A stretch of DNA of 64,000 bases, taken from the NCBI GenBank assembly GCA_965153455.1, contig OZ234493.1, positions 33,408,213 to 33,472,212 of the forward strand. Reading direction: 5' to 3'. The position numbers and the translations under genes were made by a program. The stretch comes from Sphagnum compactum. Lineage: Eukaryota > Bryophyta > Sphagnopsida > Sphagnales. The notes under the pieces were generated by a model that was not told where the DNA came from, did not search any database, and saw only the letters and a list, made by a program, of their open reading frames with translations. Below, piece by piece: positions 1-9,724 of this stretch (positions are counted from its first letter, which is position 1; the number at the start of each line of letters is the position of its first letter).

Positions 1-1048
1 CTAATTTCATTCTCACTCTCATTCTCTGTCCATATCCAATTCATTTTTGCAGCCAAATTTAGCCCAATGCACATCCATTGTGAGTCCATCTATTGCATGC
101 AACTGCAATGCTGGAAAAATAGTCAACTATAGTTGAAACAAAAAGAAAACAAGCAAAGCAGCTCATCAAGTAATCACTAACAACTCTTCCCTTCAATGGA
201 ATATTCAAAACACAGTCATCAGGAAAGATAGAACTGCATCACATGATTGTGTAATTTGAATGCAAACTTAATTCTCAACAAACACAGCATATAATGTGCA
301 GCCCAATCTCCAGCTGCCATCTGCAAATTGATTACCACCAGTTCAAGCCATCATTGTAACCCAGATGCAATCTCTCTTCCCTCTGACCAGAGACTCCAGA
401 GTACCTTCTGCAACAGTAGCTGCAATGGTCAATAAAATAGGGCAAAATACTTTTCACGTGAGTTTTTGAGACATAATGGAGAGACCTAAACGGCACATTT
501 GGAGCCCTGTTTGTTTGTAGTAAGTTTTCTTATACACTTCTCTATAAACCAAGACGGGCTATTCAATACAACAGAGTCCAAAACTACAGCAACTTACGAT
601 CTCAACAAAATATTGTTTCATAGGACAGGGCAACTCATGTACTATTCTAACAAATGATTTATATCAACTTTGCACAAATCCATTTGTGCAGCAGAATCAG
701 GTGCCATTCTTGTACTGAAACTGAAAGAAAGCCTTTGGTTTCTCCTCCATGAAAGGTCACCACCACACAATGTGCAGTCATTTCACACTATTATCATGGC
801 ACCACTCAAGGATGAGAAGAATTTCTCAACTTATCAGATATTCCAGAATTACCAGCTAGGTTCAATGTACACACATATAAGCCTCTGTCTTAGACAGAAG
901 TTCTGCATAGGGGCTGCTGATGCTCATTGTTGATGAAACAAGGAGCGTTACTTAAACGTGTCCATTGACACTAGCAGAGAGCCCTACCATATGTGCTAGA
1001 AAAAGTTATCTCAACATATTTCATGTTGAGATACACACATAGTCCGTC
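1..1048. other. Gene-free flank at left edge
   Basis: No exon chain with homology or consistent splice phase could be supported on either strand. The right part is the expected 3' untranslated region of the minus-strand E2 gene that stops at 1049-1051. Only short open frames are present (for example 670-933 plus) and they resemble nothing I recognise. Confidence 0.5.
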
Positions 1049-2385
1049 TTAGCAAGGCAAGGCACCACCTGCATCCCGGTACTGCTTCCGCATCACCTTC
1101 TTGTACTCTGCAATCCAGGATTTACAGATGAGCATTTCCCTCCTCACCTTGGTACAGAAAGGACAGGAAAAGATGTGAACTTCATTAGTTTAAGGTTTTC
1201 AAAAGCACCTTCTTGGTCATTCCAAAGGGCAGCTGCATAGCTGTTCAGGGGGCTGTCATTGTTTGGTTCTGCAGTCATCACCAGTTCTCATCAACATCAG
1301 TCCATTGGCACCAGGAACCAAAGCATACAATTTCTCCTTTGCAACCAGGGTAATGACTGGTCTTTTTGCACCTGGATAGGACCCCAAGTTAGCTACAGAT
1401 AAACGAATAAGAAAAGTAATTTGATCCAGAACAATAAAGGGTTATGCAAGTTAATTGTGATACTCACCAGCTAATAGACTTTGGATTGAGAGCAAGATTG
1501 TCCTTACATCATATGCAGAAGACCATTTATCCTGACAAAGAAATTCCTGTTAGTTGCATTGCTTCCATGCTACATAAAGTAAAGTTGGCAGATCGTTCAG
1601 TACAAATTTGCCACCTTAAAAATAGGATGCAGAAGATTACCTGCAAAATATCAAGGCATATGTTGCCATATTGGTCAACATTGGGATGGAAGCAAAGCGT
1701 GTCAAATTTGACAGTGGGAGGTTTGAAGGGGTAGTCAGGAGGGAACTTCAGAGTCAACTTGTAGGCAAGCCCCTCATATACAGTAGCAGTGCTGCCCTTG
1801 ATGGTACCAATCCATGAAAATATATTGTCACCCTCTGGAAAACCAGAAATGCCTGGATCTCCACATGTCTGAAAAATGACCCAAAAAGCCTTGACAGTGA
1901 GCGAAGATGGCAATTATCACAAATAATATACAGTATCAAATAGCAACCTAATGCAAAAAGTGCATGCCCTAGGAAAAGCCCACCCCCGAGTGAAAAAAAA
2001 AACTCCTGTCTGTGACCTGATCAATGTTGTAGAAGTGCATCATACCATGAGAGACATCAACTCAGCTTGCAACCTGCAGAGAAATCACACCAAAGTATAT
2101 AAAAGGTTTTCATCATCAGCTTGTGCCTATTTTCAACGTTACAATTCCCATGCTATCTTTATCCAAAACACATGCCCTAACCCCAACAAGAAACCTAGTC
2201 CATCTCGGGACCTTGAATCTTTCTGTCCTTAAGAGAAGGGGAAATGGAAGCCAGAGTTCGACTAACCTGCGAGAGACCGAATGGCTATCAACCGGCTGCG
2301 ATGACGGCCTCTGCTGTTTCCCGTTGGCAGGCTGCACAATGCTAGCGTTCGTGGCCTGCACATCTTGTGGCACGTTCGAGTTCAT
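1049..2385 (-). CDS. UBC19: Ubiquitin-conjugating enzyme E2, UBC19/UBC20 (UBE2C/UbcH10) type
   Basis: This is an E2 of the UBE2C class, which in animals and plants works with the anaphase-promoting complex to ubiquitinate mitotic cyclins and other cell-cycle targets. Six exons join in phase: 2385-2267, 2073-2046 (only 28 nt), 1868-1641, 1531-1468, 1268-1209 and 1107-1049, giving 558 nt and 185 aa. Residues 1-40 form the variable N-terminal extension typical of this class, ending in DSHSVSRR. The UBC fold follows, with PPDYPFKPP at 92-100, the HPN motif at 110-112 and the catalytic cysteine C120 in GNICLDIL. The tail reads [12 protein letters not shown], then an ALW motif. UBC19 of Arabidopsis is about the same length. 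The start is the ATG that opens the extension; an upstream in-frame ATG at 2424 would add 13 basic residues and is less likely. All junctions are GT-AG and all key residues are present. Confidence 0.95.
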
Positions 2386-2467
2386 GGTCTCTCGCTTTCT
2401 TTGGATTCTCACCTTGATTGCCACTCAACGAGAACGGGGTATGGCGTAACCCTTGGCCAATGCAGTT

Positions 2468-2493
2468 CCCCCCCGCCCCCAACCCCGCCCCCC
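2468..2493 (-). promoter_or_regulatory. G-quadruplex-type G runs in the E2 leader
   Basis: Read on the minus strand this is four guanine runs of 6, 4, 5 and 7 separated by one- or two-base loops, 83-108 nt upstream of the E2 start codon. The pattern satisfies the usual G3+ N1-7 quadruplex rule. Whether it is transcribed is not known from sequence. Confidence 0.5.
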
Positions 2494-2918
2494 AACCACA
2501 GCAACAAAAAGAGAACAGTCAATCCGACCACCAAGAAGACAAAAGGTATGACGTATTCTGGATCAAAAAACAAACACCCTAATAACAAAAGCCAAGCAAA
2601 AGCATGGCTTCTCTCTCCCCCTTTCCTCAACACAGATTCGGAGAGAAACAAACGCAAGAAGCTGGATCCGATCCCGCAGAACTGAAGCCACAGCAAAGCA
2701 GCACAAGGGAAGGGGCGGGCGCGGGAGGGCACCGAAAACAGTGAGATGTGGTGGGATTGGGAAGGAGAGATGTGGGGGCGAGGCGTCAATTTGAACCGGG
2801 GCTTTGGCACAGGACCGTTTAGCCCACACCCCATCCTTCCCGTCCCGTCACCCCTGCGCCCGGCCACCAGTAGCTAGCCAACGGCTCCTCCCTCCCGGTC
2901 CCCACTCCTACTTCTAAT

Positions 2919-3129
2919 GGTGCATTCACACTTGATGTTAAGTCAGTGTTAAATAAAAATCTAGGTGGCATCTTAGGTGGCACCCAATGTTAAATGGGTG
3001 ATGGCTTAGTGTTAAGTGAATGTTAGCTTAACATAAAATGTTCATGATAAGTAGGTGTAAGTCCTAAATGATTAGCATGGTGTTAGGGGACTCAACACTA
3101 GAGTCCCTAACACCAAGTGTGAATGCACC
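2919..3129. mobile_element. Non-autonomous inverted-repeat element (MITE-like), 211 bp
   Basis: Both ends carry the same 24-base terminal inverted repeat with two mismatches. It begins GGTGCATTCACACTTG at 2919, and its reverse complement ends at 3129. The interior is non-coding and rich in GTGTTA/ATGTTA. The flanks do not show a clean target-site duplication (left ...CTAAT, right TTTAC...), so the superfamily is open. It sits in the upstream region of the E2 gene. Confidence 0.8.
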
Positions 3130-3192
3130 TTTACTTCCCCCTCACACTACCTTCTAGTACCTTACCTATGTTTTTAACTTGGTAAAGGTAGA

Positions 3193-3240
3193 GCCACACG
3201 GCTGGAGTGAACCAGCAGACACCAGTGCACCAGTTGAGGA
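3193..3240. repeat. Solo end related to the inverted-repeat element at 51.6 kb
   Basis: The stretch around 3206-3233 contains GTGAACCAGCA followed by ACACCAGTGCACCA. This closely follows the terminal repeat of the element at 51619-51991 (AGTGAACCAGCACCCACCAG). A shared GGATGAAC lies further inside both copies. I found no matching opposite end nearby, so this is a truncated or decayed copy. Confidence 0.45.
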
Positions 3241-3457
3241 TGAGGCCGTTCAAGCTGTTTTGGGGATGAACAAAAAACACATCCTCCCTTGCCCAAAGCT
3301 TTTGGTTTTTTCAGCTTTTTTTTTGTCCCAAAATTTTTCCCTCCTACCTACCTCCCTCTTACTTACTTCCCCCCTTCTACCTCCCTCCCACCTACCTCCC
3401 CCCCTCCTACCTACCTCACCTCATTTTGCGCTCACTCCATCATCAGAATTCAGGAGC

Positions 3458-3535
3458 GCTTGAAATGAGAGCCAGGACAACATGCTTGAAACGGGACCTA
3501 GGACAACGCGCTTGAAGCGGGAGCCAAAATTGATA
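3458..3535. repeat. 26 bp tandem repeat, 3 units
   Basis: Three 26 bp units start at 3458, 3484 and 3510, each opening GCTTGAA and containing a GGGA.CC(T/A)AGGACAAC-like core. They lie directly before the longer minisatellite at 3567. Confidence 0.75.
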
Positions 3536-3566
3536 GGCCAGAGTGGGAGCTTGAAGGTAAGCTCCC

Positions 3567-3890
3567 TCCCTTCTCTTTTTGGTTTTGTTACAACGAAGAA
3601 AGCAACGGCAGCAGCTCTTTAGTTCTGTTGTGACAAAAAAGGTGACGATAGTTATTGCCATTGCCTTCTTCGTTTTTTTTTTGTTGCAATAAAAAAGGCG
3701 ACAACCGTTGTTGTCGTCACCTTCTTCTTTTTGGTTTTGTTGCAGTGAACAAAGTGACGGTAACTGATGTCGTCGCCTTCTTTTTTGGTTCTGTTGCAGC
3801 GAAGAAGGTAACGACAACAAACTACCGTCACCTTCTTTTTGGTTCTATTGCAACGAAGAAGGTGACGACAGCTGTTGCTGTAAATAATGA
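3567..3890. repeat. Minisatellite of about 54 bp, roughly six units
   Basis: Units share a CTTCTTTTTGGTTTTGTTGC stretch followed by an AA(G/C)AAGGTGACG-like half. The last three units start about 54 bp apart (near 3724, 3778 and 3832); the earlier ones are more diverged. Because 54 is a multiple of three, the array stays open in one plus-strand frame and feeds into the finger-coding frame that follows. Confidence 0.7.
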
Positions 3891-4164
3891 CTTTTTTATA
3901 TTTATTGGTTTAGGTCCGGAACTTGAAACCGACCAGGCCTTTCAGCCACTTGCACCTCCTTGTCCACCTAATATGCTTCGGAAGGACAAAGAATGGATGA
4001 AGGTTGGGTCGAAATGGAAGTGTACAGTTGGCACTTGCATTGTTACATATTGTGCCAAATGGTTGTTGACCAAACATTTAAAGGAGGTGCATGGCTTAAT
4101 GGCAGAAAAAGGCCAAACCTGGGAACATTTGAATCAAAATCTTTTTTATATTTTAAATAGTTAA
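3655..4164 (+). CDS. Repeat-derived open frame ending in a C2H2-like finger
   Basis: This 169-codon frame has two unlike parts. Codons 1-80 are translated minisatellite (recurring KKVTT and FGS(I/V)A). The C-terminal part (about 95-160) looks like real protein: KWKC, a Cys-x4-Cys pair and later TKHLKEVHGL, the layout of a C2H2 finger. That block resembles a finger I associate with dispersed transposon-like proteins of seed-free plants. The frame stops soon after the finger, where the longer body of such proteins would be expected. It is therefore probably a truncated mobile-element relic and not a working gene. The true start is unknown; the first ATG lies inside the repeat. Confidence 0.35.
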   Translation: MPLPSSFFFCCNKKGDNRCCRHLLLFGFVAVNKVTVTDVVAFFFGSVAAKKVTTTNYRHLLFGSIATKKVTTAVAVNNDFFIFIGLGPELETDQAFQPLAPPCPPNMLRKDKEWMKVGSKWKCTVGTCIVTYCAKWLLTKHLKEVHGLMAEKGQTWEHLNQNLFYILNS

Positions 4165-4298
4165 ATGGTCTCTTGAAAGGCCTAAATTGAATAATATAAG
4201 TTGCATAAATGTTATTATAACACCTCATGGGGTTCTTGGGGATCTCCTCTAAGATCTGGTGGTACTCATTTAATGATTACATTGTGGAAGTGTGTTCT

Positions 4299-5432
4299 TT
4301 AGATTAAATTCATTGGTACTTCTGCATCAGGGTTTATTACTACAGATTTTCTGCCACCATAACTAACATGGACTACTTTAAAGCCACTAAAATAGTTTCC
4401 TTCTAAAATTTCAACAAGCTCTGTATGAATTTGATTATACAAAGACCCATTATCAGCTGGTACTCTAGGAATTTCATCATTCCTTATAAATATTGGATAT
4501 TCAATTGAAGTCATAAGCATAATTTTGGTTGGGTATGTAGCCATCATTGGAACTTTGCACCCCATTAGTAAATGTTGTGAAAAATTATGGTACTAGGTCA
4601 GTCATTCCTCCATGAAATTGTATGCCACCATGTTGTGGAACTATAATATCTAGTAATGTTATATTCCTTAATCCAAGCACAAACTTTATACTTCTGAAGG
4701 TTGCAAATCTTGCATTGCTCAAAGCAGGGTGGATTGGAGTCATCCTAACTATCTTTGGAGTATAATGGAATGGCTCAGTGATTCAAGGTATTTTAACCTC
4801 AAAAGGTGTCCTTCATACATCACCTTTCTCAGTAGTATTGCATAGATTTATGTAATTTGGTAGTTGTTTTGTTGATACCACGTTTTGCATAATGGCCAAC
4901 AACTTATGATCATCTTCAGGATTTTGGTTATTATGAAGCTTGGATATGGAAATGACTGATCATTACATCTCGTACATCTCGATCAATGAACGAATAATCC
5001 GTAAATGAATGATTTTCTTGTTTGCAAAGTTACATTGACTAGTTGTTAGTCTATGTTGCTCATATGTGGTTTGACCATATCTACTCCAAACATGTTCTCT
5101 TGGTAATAATATGGGTTGATGGTTGTGCCTAATCCTAGATTCACTGGTCTACATTACATTAACATTGTCCACCGATCGTATTTTGGTGTTAATAGCCATC
5201 ATTGGTGGAGTGTTGCGCTCGACTTTATTCTCCATCCTGGTTTGATAAATTGTTCAATTATTAAAACACGTTCCTCTAAATCCTCAATATGTATTATAGT
5301 CTCAACATACAACGGTAATACATGTTCAATTTCATCATTTTCCACATCTTCATCCCACTCTTCATAATTGTGACTATACTGAGGTGAAATAAATTGCCAA
5401 ACAAAACCTTTGTATGTGGATCTTATCTCCAT
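4299..5432 (-). pseudogene. Decayed coding region, family unknown
   Basis: Several minus-strand stretches read like degraded protein in shifting frames. They run from an acidic block at 5432-5199 (motif NYEEWDEDVENDEIEHV), through a middle part with scattered stops at about 4950-4580 (motifs FHYTPKIVRMTPIHPAL and GGIQFHGGMTDLVP), to an 88-codon open frame at 4565-4299 ending in GGRKSVVINPDAEVP. The codons look protein-like but stops and frameshifts interrupt them, and I cannot name the family. A transposon protein is plausible given the neighbouring repeats; an ordinary spliced gene cannot be excluded. Confidence 0.35.
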
Positions 5433-8400
5433 TCCTCCCTGTACTTCTTGATGAATTTATAATATTTCCTCAGATATGTATAGATTACCATCTTTTTAGC
5501 TTGACAGATTCATTTTTGTTTTTTCCCATTCCTTTCATTACAAATTTGCAAAGGTAACCGTGATTGCATTGTCTCCCCATCCTTCTGGTTTGACTTTCGA
5601 AGGTTTTGCTTTCATTAGTAGCCTCACTTGGACACTGGGTCGTTTCATCGCTCAACTAATAAATGTTTATTAAGGTTCCAAAATTGTTGTAGATGGTGTC
5701 ATGTACCTTGCAGGTCACTCCTTTGTCTTGGGTAATTGTGGCATGATATATTGTACTATTTTTAAAGTATGAAACAACACTACATCGATTGCAAATTACA
5801 GTTCTTCCTCTACTACATTTTCTTCTTCATTCTATTACATGGCTATCGATCTAATTGTCTTTGTAAATTTTGGATTACTACTAGATTTATGTTTGTCGCC
5901 ATTTTACCATTTTGGGGGGGGGGAATTTTTTTTGCCACATATTTAAATCCTTACAACAATTATTTGTTCATATCTAATTTTTAACAATTTTTCTCACCGA
6001 TTATGAAACCATAAATAAACCAAAAAAATCACAATAACCTTTCTGTATTTTTTACAAGACAATAAAACCAAAGCAAATTATAAAACCCAAAATTTCAACC
6101 CCAAATTCATCCTAAGGATGGTAGCCAAATGATAAATCTTAATGTGCGAACATTGCGTTAAATTTAGATTTTGTTCTTTTAAAATGTTCATTTTCAATCA
6201 CATAATATATACTTAAATTAAATACATAATCTGGAATACCATTCAACAACACTTTCTCACAGCAAATGTGTTTACACAATTCTGAATCTATCATAATTAT
6301 GCAATAATTCACTTTAGATATTGAAAAAAACAACAAATTATGAAAAAAGAAGAAAAAAAAAGAAGCGTAGTGTTGTTTTTTTATGCTTATCATTTTGGGT
6401 AGTAGTGTGCAATGTAACATGATTGTAAAAAAATTGCCATTATGACACTTAAAGTGGTCCACTTTACCATGCATTTGCCCCCAACTTGAAACAATTCTAG
6501 TCATTTTAATACATATTAAACAATCTCCCACGTGGAACATTATCTTCTCAATGTTTAATTGACACAAATTGAGCACATTTTCCATCATCATCTATGGTTC
6601 TTAAAAATTCAAGTGTCTTCCACCCTAATTTCATAGAATATAATCCTGTAGTTTAGCTTTATTTATTTTCAATGCAAAAACAATGTTCAACACATAATCT
6701 AATTCTCAAATATTTGTAGAACTAGTTATCCAATCATTACACCAAAATGATCAAAATAAATAATTATTAATGATGTTTAATAAATTTTTAAAATTTTGTT
6801 TCCTTTATTTCAGTACTAGTGTAAACTGATTTTTTTTCCAAGGATTATTATTACATAGACAGAAAGTAACTTTGTTTTTTATTTTTAAAATTTTAATTTT
6901 TTTTGTAGCCAAAATGGCTATGAAGCATAAAAAGATGTGAATTTTTTTTGTTTGGTCTTCAAAACGATTAGCCAAATAGGCTATAAACCAAATTAATTGA
7001 AAAGTTAAATTTATTTTTAAATTTATTTTCTTTTTGCTTTATTTCAGTCCTTCTTTAAAACAGATCTTCCAAGGACTATGATTACATAGACATAAAGTAG
7101 TTTTTATTTTGTTTTTAAATAAAAAAATTAATTTTCTTAATAACCAAAATGGTGATCAAGCATAGGAAAAAGTACAAAAATTGGCAATGGTCTTTAATAT
7201 GCATAGCTAATTATGGCTATTAAACGAAATAAAAATTTATCTAGTTTATTCAGGAATAAAGATTTTTAAAAAAATTATTCCGCCAAAAAAATAAGTTTTG
7301 CCAAAAACAGTTTCTTTTTCTCTCCCCCCTTTTTCTTCTTCTTTTTCTCCTCTCCCTCCTTTCTCTTCTCGTTTCTTTCGCCCCTTGTTTTAAGACCCTC
7401 TCGCTTTGTTTTTTTCTCTCCTCTTTCGTCGCTTTGTTTTTTCATTTTTCCTCCCTCACCCCCAATGCTCCTTCTTCTCTACTCACTGTTTCTCCTCTCC
7501 TCTCCTCTCCTTCCCTCCTTCTCCGTTCATTGTCTGTTTTCTTCGGAGGTTTTATTCTTCGGTTGCGTTCCCTATTGTTTTTCTCCGCTCATGGTTTTTT
7601 TTTTCTGGAAGTGTTGCAGTGTTGGTCTTTGGTTTTGCAATTGTGTGACTTTCTTTCCACATCTGTTGCAACGCAGAGGCTCTTCCATCGCTTTCTGCAA
7701 ACATTTCTACAACGTTTTTGCAACATTTTGTTGCTCTCTTTTTTCTTCTTCTCCGCATGTGCCAGAGACTATAGCGATTTTCTTCATCGCAACACTTTGT
7801 CGCATATGTCTTTGTGACGTTGCTGCGTTCTTGTTTTTTATGCATCTGCTGGGGATTGCAGTGCTCTTCTTCTTTGGAACATCAAATAACTCACTCAGTT
7901 TTTTTGTTTTTTTTTTTCTTGTTTGTTTTTTCCTAATTTTTGTTTGTTTGTTTCCTATTTGCAGGTTTTTCGTGCACTCGAATTTTGTTGTCGATGCATG
8001 TGCTTTCTTTTTTCTTTTGTGTTTCTTCGGAAGATCAGGACGATCTTCATTATTCTTCACGATTCATTTCGAAATAGGATTCCATATGATACATTCTTTG
8101 AATTTATTTATTTTTGTTCATTGATAGCTTCTCTTGATGCATGCACTTCATTCATTTTTTTGAATGCATTGCTCGTATAGGCATTGCAATTGTACTGTTG
8201 TTGAGTTTTCTTGGATTTAAAAAATATTAATTCTGGAAATTTTTTTCAAATTTTTTTATTTTTTATTTTTTATTTTTCACTTGTTATTCCTTGCGTTTAG
8301 TTTTTGTTACTCATTTATTTGTGTTCATCAAAGTATTTGTACTTTTTTTTAGAATATGTTTAAATTTTTTTGATTTTTTAAAAAACTTTGAAACTGAAAT

Positions 8401-9025
8401 CTTTTGTACAGTTTTAAAAATTGATATTCAGATTTTAATTCAAAGAAAATAAAATAGAATTTTAAAAAATGAGAGAAAGAAAGACAAGAAAAGAACAGAA
8501 AAGAAAATTCATGTAAAAGAGATGTAAAAGAAAAATTAAACAAAAAAATAATTTAATAGAAATGAGCAGCTGTAGTGTTCCTTCCATATTTGGGAAGCTA
8601 CAGTGACAAATTTGGCTTAGGGAGCGACCTCAAAATACACTATGAAAAAGTTAACAAGACTTTACAAGACCTCAAACTTTTTTCAATTTCTTCAACTTCA
8701 TCCAGTCCAACTTTCCCGACTATTTCCATTTTCCAACCATTTCAAATTGTCCAACTAAATTCTATTCCATCCAGTGTCTAAAACATTTCCAAAAGTTCCA
8801 AGGCATTTTACACAAGTTGGCATGCAAAGACAAGACAATGACTGCTGATAATATTAACAAATGGAAATGTTTGTCTACATCATTTGGATCCTTCGTTAAT
8901 CCACTCAAAGGATCAGTCTTCAATCCATTGCACCCACAAGTGCAATCGTTGGACATCAAAGGCAGTTTACCGTACCATACAATAGGCCACATTCAAATAA
9001 TTTGAAAACTATCTTTCCTGTCAAG
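5433..9025. other. AT-rich and pyrimidine-rich spacer
   Basis: From about 5.4 to 7.3 kb the DNA is AT-rich with a G run near 5913 and many T/A runs. From about 7318 to 8200 the plus strand is strongly pyrimidine-rich (CTCC/TTCTT tracts). That opens long low-complexity frames, such as 7465-8124 plus, which I do not regard as genes. Nothing coding is supported. Confidence 0.6.
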
Positions 9026-9144
9026 CACCTTGTCTTTGAAGGACATCCCCACTGGCACAATGCGCATCTTGTGCTTTGAAGGACATCTCCACTGGCAGAA
9101 GGAGCATCTTGTGCTTTAAGAGCATCTCCACTGGCAACAATATA
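9026..9144. repeat. 40 bp tandem repeat, 3 units
   Basis: Units start at 9026, 9065 and 9105. Each carries CATCTTGTGCTTT then a GACATCTCCACTGGCA-like core, with a few substitutions. The array lies about 0.6 kb beyond the 3' end of the AATF-type gene. Confidence 0.75.
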
Positions 9145-9724
9145 ATCACCTCAGAAATATAACAACCTGTACAAATTACTTTGAATGAAATACAACTAAT
9201 TTGCACCAAAACAACTGCTTTTGATTGGCCCACCATAGTGATTGGCTCATGTGGTGACATCTAAATGGTAGTAGAGGCCCAAATAGGGGGGAGTGGTTTG
9301 AGATTGTCTACCAAAGTTGAAACCAATGTCAAAATTTTAATACTTTTCCTTTCAGGCACCTTGTCCTTAAACAGCATTGAGCCCACCTTCACATTGAACT
9401 CATTGCACCTGTTTAATGCTTGCAATTCACCACAAGAAGCCCAAATTGGAGCTGAAGTTCATATCACCCTTCTAGGTTCCACAAAAACCAAGTCTACAGG
9501 AACGGAAAGCAGGAAATGAGAAACCAAAGTGACCTCAAAGGTCACAGCACTTTCCACTGTTTACCCAAAAAATCACAAAAGGAACTAGATACCCAATGAA
9601 GCCTGGACCCTTGATGCTTTCATGGATAATCCACTGAGAATCTGCCAGTCTGTTTTTTCACTTTCATACAGACAGCACCAAACCTAACATAGCTATGGAC
9701 CTAGGTACTAATTCAGTATCATTC

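Noticed and set aside
2409-2867. 152-codon minus-strand frame overlapping the E2 leader
   Set aside because: Not in frame with the E2, with poly-Gly and poly-Leu from G-rich runs; better explained as 5' untranslated sequence.
7465-8124. 219-codon plus-strand frame, rich in Phe, Leu and Ser
   Set aside because: It is produced by pyrimidine-rich DNA. Composition is uniform, there is no domain, and overlapping frames look the same.
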